Of a stretch of DNA of 5,885 nt, positions 1 to 5,103 are shown in pieces. The position numbers and the translations under genes are program-made. The DNA comes from Anaerolineae bacterium. GTDB taxonomy: Bacteria; Chloroflexota; Anaerolineae; DRVO01. Under the pieces are notes generated by a model. It did no database searches, was not told the origin of the DNA, and was given only the letters and a program-made list of their open reading frames with translations. The DNA lies in NCBI GenBank assembly GCA_012719195.1, contig JAAYAV010000435.1, positions 1 through 5,885 of the forward strand, read 5' to 3'. The first letter of the stretch is position 1. Each line of letters starts with the position of its first letter.

Positions 1-12
1 ACGAGCCCCTAG

Positions 13-41
13 TTGCACCGTGGGCTCCAGGACAGTATACT
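13..41 (+). promoter_or_regulatory. Probable promoter of the tRNA-Gln gene
   Basis: A -10 box TATACT (36-41) matches the sigma-70 consensus at five of six positions. A weak -35 box TTGCAC (13-18) lies exactly 17 bp upstream and matches at three of six. The expected start site, around position 48, is only a few bases before the mature tRNA 5' end at 54, as is usual for a single-tRNA transcript with a short 5' leader. The -10 element and spacing are seen directly; the function is inferred. Confidence 0.55.
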
Positions 42-53
42 CCATTTATCCGT

Positions 54-124
54 TGGGGGATCGTCTAGCGGTAGGACAGGCGACTCTGGATCGTCTAGCC
101 GAGGTTCGAATCCTCGTCCCCCAG
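54..124 (+). tRNA. tRNA-Gln, anticodon CUG
   Basis: The full cloverleaf can be drawn by hand. The acceptor stem is TGGGGGA (54-60) with TCCCCCA (117-123), 7 bp. The D stem is GTCT (63-66) with GGAC (74-77), around the loop AGCGGTA. The anticodon stem is GGCGA (79-83) with TCGTC (91-95), around the loop CTCTGGA, giving anticodon CTG at 86-88, which reads CAG (glutamine). The variable loop is 4 nt (96-99). The T stem is CGAGG/CCTCG with the canonical TTCGAAT loop (105-111). The U1-A72 first pair and G discriminator (124) agree with glutamine identity. The genome continues CCT rather than CCA, so the terminal A would be added after transcription. A 12-nt direct repeat inside the gene is listed as a finding. 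Confidence 0.97.
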
Positions 125-134
125 CCTCATTGCG

Positions 135-168
135 GGCCGGCCTCACAAAAGGCCGGCCTGTTTGCTTC
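135..168 (+). terminator. Intrinsic terminator-like hairpin after the tRNA
   Basis: GGCCGGCCT (135-143) and AGGCCGGCC (150-158) form a perfect 9-bp GC-rich stem with a 6-nt loop (CACAAA), followed by the T-rich tail TGTTTGCTT. The hairpin begins about 10 bases after the tRNA 3' end, the expected position for ending a monocistronic tRNA transcript. The T tract is interrupted, so efficiency is uncertain; the hairpin could also help 3'-end processing. Confidence 0.7.
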
Positions 169-277
169 CCGCATCACCGTGCGCCTCCGGGGGCGTCCTC
201 GGACAACGACAAGGAGTGCCTTACCGGCGGGTTCCGTGCTGAACTAAGGTTTCCGGGACGAACTCGCCCGTATGGGC
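169..277 (+). other. Non-coding spacer with one strong stem-loop
   Basis: I find no credible protein or known RNA here. The one clear structure is a stem between GGCGGGTTC (226-234) and GAACTCGCC (260-268), 9 bp with one G-U pair. Its loop can form a smaller hairpin, GAAC/GTTT (241-244 with 249-252) closing TAAG. No T tract follows, so it is not an obvious terminator. It ends about 10 bp before the -35 element of the next promoter, so if transcribed it belongs to a tRNA read-through transcript or to an unrecognised RNA. Confidence 0.4.
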
Positions 278-305
278 TGGACGCCCTGGCAGATGCTGCT
301 ACAAT
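278..305 (+). promoter_or_regulatory. Extended -10 promoter driving the ATPase leader
   Basis: TACAAT (300-305) is a good -10 hexamer and is preceded by TGC (297-299), giving the extended -10 form TGnTACAAT. A -35-like TGGACG (278-283, four of six matches) sits 16 bp upstream. Transcription would begin near 311-313, leaving a 5' leader of about 295 nt before the ATPase start codon. That is unusually long and fits the heavily structured sequence that follows. The boxes are seen; the start site is inferred. Confidence 0.5.
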
Positions 306-311
306 GCGCTA

Positions 312-606
312 CACTAAGCCTACGCCTGAAGCTGACCGAGCGAAGTGTCGCCGCCCCGCGGGGTAGTTGCCAATCGGTCGGCTACAGGTTGGCTCACCAG
401 TCCTCAGGGTAGGCGTATAACTCGCCTGCGGCCGATGATGGAGGTGGATGCCGGTCTACAGCCCCAGACGAAGGATGAGCGGTCTTGGCCTTGCGCCCGT
501 CGGGCTCGGCGGTCCGACGACCGAACGGTTCAGTCATCCTGGCGTCACCTGTTGCCCGCCGGTCTACCTATCCGGGCCGGTTCGCCGGCCAACCTGAGGA
601 GACAGC
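312..606 (+). promoter_or_regulatory. Long structured 5' leader, candidate cis-regulatory RNA with Shine-Dalgarno sequestration
   Basis: The tract carries several nested complementary segments. Domain I: GCCTAC (318-323) pairs with GTAGGC (409-414), then CCTGA (325-329) with TCAGG (404-408), an 11-bp stem with a single bulged G324. Inside it GCTGACCGA (331-339) pairs with TCGGTCGGC (374-382), 9 bp with one G-U pair, which itself encloses GCGA/TCGC (340-343 with 348-351) and CCC/GGG (354-356 with 361-363). Domain II: GACG (467-470) with CGTC (543-546) and AGGATGA (472-478) with TCATCCT (534-540). A GGCCGG-TTCG-CCGGCC hairpin (575-590) lies 5 nt before the Shine-Dalgarno GAGGAG (596-601). Segment TCCTCAGG (401-408) is also perfectly complementary to CCTGAGGA (593-600), which contains most of that ribosome site, so the domain I stem and Shine-Dalgarno masking exclude each other. 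RNase P, tmRNA, SRP RNA and the common riboswitch consensus motifs were looked for by eye and not found. The pairing is seen; regulation is inferred. Confidence 0.45.
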
Positions 607-1707
<1,101 letters not shown>

Positions 1708-1731
1708 GGCACCCGCAGACGAAACTCACCG

Positions 1732-1763
1732 CGAGGGGGATGGGCGATGGCCTGTCCCCCTCG
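1732..1763 (+). terminator. Strong 14-bp hairpin after the ATPase gene
   Basis: Segments 1732-1745 and 1750-1763 pair continuously for 14 bp, with two G-U pairs in the middle, closing a GATG tetraloop. The outer arms are CGAGGGGGA and TCCCCCTCG. The hairpin starts 25 nt after the ATPase stop codon. No T tract follows, so it may be a non-canonical terminator, a 3'-end stabiliser that separates expression of the ATPase from apgM, or a processing site. Confidence 0.45.
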
Positions 1764-1783
1764 TGCCGCCCGCGCCAGCTACC

Positions 1784-1813
1784 GTAGGTCGCCGGCGCCG
1801 GCCTGCCACCTAC
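1784..1813 (+). other. Second hairpin just upstream of the apgM ribosome site
   Basis: GTAGGT (1784-1789) pairs with ACCTAC (1808-1813), 6 bp, and encloses the palindrome GCCGGCGCCGGC (1791-1802), which can fold on itself. The structure ends 4 nt before the apgM Shine-Dalgarno AGGAG (1818-1822). It may affect ribosome access or mRNA stability, or be a binding site; nothing more specific is visible. I found no convincing promoter in this 125-bp gap. Confidence 0.3.
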
Positions 1814-1832
1814 CGATAGGAGAACGCACTCG

Positions 1833-3038
1833 ATGGACCACCTTGATCTCATGAAAAGGCTCCACACCCCGGCAGACTCCAAGATTCTGCTCTGGGTCAT
1901 GGACGGGCTGGGAGGCCTTCCCCTCGAGCCGGGCGGCAAGACCGAACTGGAAGCCGCGGTCACTCCCAACCTGGACCGGCTCGCTCAGGACGCGGTGGGC
2001 GGACTCAGTTGCCCGATAGCGACGGGTATCACACCGGGCAGCGGCCCGTCGCACCTGGCGCTCTTCGGCTACGATCCCTTGGCCTGGGACCTCGGCCGGG
2101 GCGTGATGGAAGTGCTGGGCATAGACTTCCCACTCCAGGACGCCGATGTGGCCGTGCGTGGCAACTTCTGCACCGTGGACGATGCGGGCCTCATCAGCGA
2201 CCGGCGGGCCGGTCGGATCTCCACCGACAAGAGTACCGAACTGTGCCGGCTTCTCCAGGAGATCCGCGTCCCCGGCGTGGAAGCGTTCGTGCTTCCCGTT
2301 CGTGAACACCGCTTCGCCCTGGTGTTCCGCGGCGCCAGCCTCGACCCGCGCATCGCCGACACTGATCCCCAGGTCGTGGGCAAGGCTCCTTTACCAGTGC
2401 GCGCTCTCGCCGACGAGGCAGCGGCAACGGCCGCTCTCGTGACCGCCTGGCTGGAGCAGGCCTACCAGATCCTAGCCCCCCATCACCCGGCCAATAGCCT
2501 GCTCCTGCGCGGCTTCAGCCGGGATCCGGGCCTGCCCACAATGTCCGATGTCTATGGGCTCAAGGCGGCCGCCATAGCCAGCTACCCCATGTATCGCGGG
2601 CTGGCCAAGCTGGTGGGCATGGACGTGCTGTCCACCGGCCCCACCTTCGCGGACGAGGTGTCCACGCTGGAGGAGCACTGGTCGGAGTACGACTTCTTCT
2701 ACCTACACCTGAAGTACACCGATAGCCGCGGCGAGGATGGCGACTTCGGCGCCAAGGCTAAGGTGATCGAGGAAGCGGACGCCATGTTGCCGCGTCTGCT
2801 GGCCCTCAAGCCCGACGTCCTGATCATCACCGGCGATCATTCCAGCCCGGCCCGACTCAAAGCTCACTCCTGGCATCCGGTGCCGACTCTGCTCTACAGC
2901 GCCGTCTGCGGGGTGGACGGGGTGTCGGTGTTCTCGGAGCGGGCCTGTACCACAGGGGCTCTGGGCGTCCTGCCGGCAGTGGACATCATGCCCTTGGCGA
3001 TGGCGAACGCGGGGAGACTGGCCAAGTTTGGAGCCTGA
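1833..3038 (+). CDS. apgM: 2,3-bisphosphoglycerate-independent phosphoglycerate mutase, archaeal (ApgM) type
   Basis: The enzyme interconverts 3-phosphoglycerate and 2-phosphoglycerate in glycolysis and gluconeogenesis, in the cytoplasm. It belongs to the alkaline-phosphatase superfamily. Family motifs in order: MDGLGGLP (23-30) with metal-binding D24; TPNLD (44-48); GITPGSGPSHLALFGYDP (65-82) with presumed nucleophile S70; GRG (88-90); RGNFCTVD (109-116) and DRRAGRI (123-129); the metal-site block TDSRGEDGD (296-304); GDHSSPA (334-340) with D335/H336; and HSWHPVP (345-351) with H348. At 401 residues the length is normal. The ATG at 1833 follows AGGAG (1818-1822) with a 10-nt spacer. The stop overlaps the scpA start by 11 nt. 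Residue E301 stands where the DxxxH metal motif of iPGM enzymes has histidine (see findings). The related homoserine-kinase-like subgroup of this family is a less likely alternative; the mutase call is firm at family level. Confidence 0.88.
   Translation: MDHLDLMKRLHTPADSKILLWVMDGLGGLPLEPGGKTELEAAVTPNLDRLAQDAVGGLSCPIATGITPGSGPSHLALFGYDPLAWDLGRGVMEVLGIDFPLQDADVAVRGNFCTVDDAGLISDRRAGRISTDKSTELCRLLQEIRVPGVEAFVLPVREHRFALVFRGASLDPRIADTDPQVVGKAPLPVRALADEAAATAALVTAWLEQAYQILAPHHPANSLLLRGFSRDPGLPTMSDVYGLKAAAIASYPMYRGLAKLVGMDVLSTGPTFADEVSTLEEHWSEYDFFYLHLKYTDSRGEDGDFGAKAKVIEEADAMLPRLLALKPDVLIITGDHSSPARLKAHSWHPVPTLLYSAVCGVDGVSVFSERACTTGALGVLPAVDIMPLAMANAGRLAKFGA
3011..3030 (+). promoter_or_regulatory. Shine-Dalgarno and TTG start of scpA inside the end of apgM
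   Basis: GGGGAG (3011-3016) lies 11 nt before a TTG codon at 3028-3030. I saw no ATG or GTG that would give a credible ScpA N-terminus: the conserved FEGP block starts only 21 codons downstream, and no ATG or GTG lies between. The ribosome site sits in the last codons of apgM, so translation of the two genes is probably coupled. Confidence 0.55.
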
Positions 3039-3819
3039 TCACGTTCTTGCTCCCGAGACGAGGCCGAGTTACCGGGTCCGACTGCCAGTTTTCGAGGGCC
3101 CGGTATCTCTACTCCTGCACCTCATCGAGGAGCGGGAGTTGGCCATCACCGCCGTCAGCCTGGCGGCAGTGGCGGACCAGTACCTCGAGTACGTCCGCAC
3201 CCTCGAGGAGCACGATGGCACTGAACTGGCGGCCTTTATCGAGATCGCCGCTCGGCTTCTCCTCATCAAATCGCGGCTCCTTCTGCCGTCCGCCGCTCCG
3301 GAAGATGAGGAGGAAGAGGACGCTGCTGCGGCCTTGGTTCGCCGCCTGGAGGAGTACCGCCGCTTCCGTCAGGCAGCGGACTGGCTGGCCGAGCGGCACG
3401 GCCTGGGGCTGGAGCTCCATGGTCGGGAGCCTACCTTACCCGCCGAGCCGACGCTCATTCCGCGCCCCAGCTCGCTAGAGCGTCTGCTCGGAGCCCTCGA
3501 GCGTGCCCTCAGCATCGCCGAGCCGGAGGCCGAGGATGCCGGCGATGTGGTGAGTCCCGTCGTCGTGTCCCTGCCCCACAAGCTGCGCCTCGTGCTCAAG
3601 CGGCTCTGGCGGCAGGGCGTGGTCACCTTCCGCGAGTTGATCGTCGGTGCCAGCGGCCGGTCCGAGGTCGTTGTCACCTTCCTCGCCGTGCTCGAGCTGG
3701 TTCGCCGACGGCGTGCCGAAGCCAGTCAGGCCACCCTCTTCGGAGACATCACCGTCACCCGAGCCGTGCCGGGCGAGCCGCCCACTGCCCCCGTTGAGAC
3801 TCTGGAACAGGTGTGCTAA
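3028..3819 (+). CDS. scpA: Segregation and condensation protein A (ScpA, SMC kleisin)
   Basis: ScpA is the kleisin that bridges the SMC ATPase heads and, with ScpB, forms the bacterial condensin that compacts and separates sister chromosomes. The 263-residue protein has the N-terminal hallmark YRVRLPVFEGP (15-25) followed by SLLLHLIEERELAI, the helical region that contacts the SMC neck. The second conserved helix LLLIKSRLLLP is at 77-87. An acidic linker PEDEEEED (91-98) leads to the middle region, and the C-terminal winged-helix domain runs from about 184 (HKLRLVLKRL) to about 250 and would bind the other SMC head. Length and domain order are normal for the family. It starts with TTG, overlaps apgM by 11 nt and is followed 36 bp later by sbcD. 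The usual partner scpB is not adjacent in this window, and SMC is presumably encoded elsewhere. Confidence 0.9.
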   Translation: MEPDHVLAPETRPSYRVRLPVFEGPVSLLLHLIEERELAITAVSLAAVADQYLEYVRTLEEHDGTELAAFIEIAARLLLIKSRLLLPSAAPEDEEEEDAAAALVRRLEEYRRFRQAADWLAERHGLGLELHGREPTLPAEPTLIPRPSSLERLLGALERALSIAEPEAEDAGDVVSPVVVSLPHKLRLVLKRLWRQGVVTFRELIVGASGRSEVVVTFLAVLELVRRRRAEASQATLFGDITVTRAVPGEPPTAPVETLEQVC

Positions 3820-3842
3820 TCTAGGCGCACGAGTTCGCCGCC

Positions 3843-3858
3843 GAGGGGGTTCGCGTTG
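3843..3858 (+). promoter_or_regulatory. Shine-Dalgarno and TTG start of sbcD
   Basis: GAGGGGG (3843-3849) is followed after 6 nt by TTG at 3856-3858. The encoded N-terminus (M)LRFLHLADLHLG lines up exactly with the start of SbcD/Mre11 proteins, whose first metal motif DxH lies at residues 9-11. This fixes TTG as the initiation codon; any later start would remove the motif. Confidence 0.75.
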
Positions 3859-5103
3859 CTCCGATTCCTGCACCTGGCCGATCTCCACCTTGGGTACCAG
3901 CAGTACGGTCTCCCCGAACGCGCCGTCGACTTCAGCCGGGCCCTCGGGCGTGCCGTGCGGCGGGCACTGGAGGTCAAGCCTGACTTCTGCCTGGTGGCGG
4001 GTGACTTCTTCCACCATCGCCAGGTAGACGCCCTGACCCTCCGCCAGGCAATCCTTGCCCTGGAACCACTTCGTGGGGCGGGAATCCCGGTTCTCGCCGT
4101 GGCCGGCAATCACGACCTCGGTTGGCGAGACGGGAACGAGAGCTGGCTCACGCTGCTCCATCACCTCGGCCTGCTGACCTATCTCGACCTGGACCCGCGT
4201 GCGGAGCAGCTGCTGCCCGGGGTGGGCGCCGAGTCGGGCCCGCTCTACGAGACCGACAACGTCCGAGTGATCGGTCTTCCCTATCTCGGAGCCTCCCTCC
4301 CAAGGTTGCTCGATCGGCTGGCGGGCGAACTGAGAGAGCTTCCGCGCAAGTACACCATCCTCATGCTGCACGCCGGCCTGGAAGGAACCATCCCGGGCGT
4401 AACCGAGCCGCTGCGGCCGGAGCACCTGGCGGCGCTGGAAGGGCTGGTAGACTACGTCGCCCTCGGTCACCGCCACCGGCCGTTCGCGCGGCCCGAGACT
4501 AGCCCGCAGCTCTACAACCCTGGTTCGCTCGAGGCGGCGGCCGCCGATGAGTCGGAAGAGCCGGGGGGCTGGTTCCTGGCCGAGGTGGAGCCGGATGAGT
4601 CGGGCGGCTGGCGACAGTCGGTGACGCACTCCGTCTGCCCGCGTCGCCCTTTCCACCGCCTCAGGATCGACTGCACTCTCCTCCACACTCCGGGCGACTT
4701 GCGCCACCAGCTGCAAACTCACCTGGCCGACCTACCTCCGGCCGGAAAGCGCCGCCCCATTGTGGAGCTTCGGCTGGTAGGCACCCTGCTATTCAGCCCG
4801 GCCGCGCTCGACCTCGATGAGCTTACAGCCGACATCGAGGAAGCCGCCCAGCCCCTGAAGGTGCTCGTGCGTAACCAGGCCGCCGCGGGCCAGGGTCCCA
4901 CCGCGCCCGGCGAGGGCCTGACTCGCGCCGCCCTGGAGCAGGAGGTGCTGCTCCAGGCTATCACCCAAGATCATCGCTACCGCCACCGGGCGGGCGAGCT
5001 GGCGGGACTGGCCGCGGAGGTGAAGCAGATGTCCCTGGCGGGAGCCGCCGAGGCAGAGATCTTCGACCACGTGGCTCAGGCGGTGGAGGAAGCCGATGAG
5101 TGA
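3856..5103 (+). CDS. sbcD: Exonuclease subunit SbcD (Mre11-like nuclease)
   Basis: SbcD is the metal-dependent nuclease of the SbcCD (Mre11-Rad50-like) complex, which cleaves DNA hairpins, trims double-strand ends and removes protein-blocked ends. All calcineurin-like phosphoesterase motifs are present: DLH (D9, H11), GDFFHHR (D50), GNHD (84-87; N85, H86), H172 in MLHAGLEG and GHRH (204-207; H205, H207). The nuclease core is therefore predicted to be active. Residues from about 270 to 415 form the cap and C-terminal region that contacts SbcC and are less conserved. The 415-residue length is close to E. coli SbcD. The gene lies 36 bp after scpA and its last codons overlap the sbcC start by 8 nt, giving the standard sbcD-sbcC order and probable translational coupling. 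The C-terminal third contains many Ala and Leu residues, as expected for this lineage's base composition. The assignment is secure. Confidence 0.95.
   Translation: MLRFLHLADLHLGYQQYGLPERAVDFSRALGRAVRRALEVKPDFCLVAGDFFHHRQVDALTLRQAILALEPLRGAGIPVLAVAGNHDLGWRDGNESWLTLLHHLGLLTYLDLDPRAEQLLPGVGAESGPLYETDNVRVIGLPYLGASLPRLLDRLAGELRELPRKYTILMLHAGLEGTIPGVTEPLRPEHLAALEGLVDYVALGHRHRPFARPETSPQLYNPGSLEAAAADESEEPGGWFLAEVEPDESGGWRQSVTHSVCPRRPFHRLRIDCTLLHTPGDLRHQLQTHLADLPPAGKRRPIVELRLVGTLLFSPAALDLDELTADIEEAAQPLKVLVRNQAAAGQGPTAPGEGLTRAALEQEVLLQAITQDHRYRHRAGELAGLAAEVKQMSLAGAAEAEIFDHVAQAVEEADE

Noticed and set aside
13..366. Plus-strand open frame running through the tRNA, its terminator and the next promoter
   Set aside because: It crosses a complete tRNA gene and a terminator hairpin, and its composition does not resemble a protein.
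330..606. Possible RNase P RNA, because GAAGCTGACC at 329-337 resembles the 5' end of bacterial RNase P RNA
   Set aside because: The universally conserved segments (such as GAGGAAAGTCC and the later ACAGAA-type blocks) are missing, and there is too little room before the ATPase gene.
180..606. Possible tmRNA, SRP RNA or T-box in the non-coding tract
   Set aside because: There is no tag-peptide frame with tRNA-like ends, no GGAAG SRP tetraloop domain, and no T-box antiterminator motif.
1740..1755. GGGCGATGGCCTG in the gap hairpin resembles the start of a fluoride riboswitch
   Set aside because: The pseudoknot partner and the conserved downstream segment are absent, and the bases are fully used in a simple 14-bp hairpin.
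3475..4722. Long open frame on the minus strand (415 codons) opposite scpA and sbcD
   Set aside because: It is the antisense shadow of two genes with complete conserved motifs. Its translation shows no recognisable domain, and long antisense frames are expected in GC-rich coding DNA.
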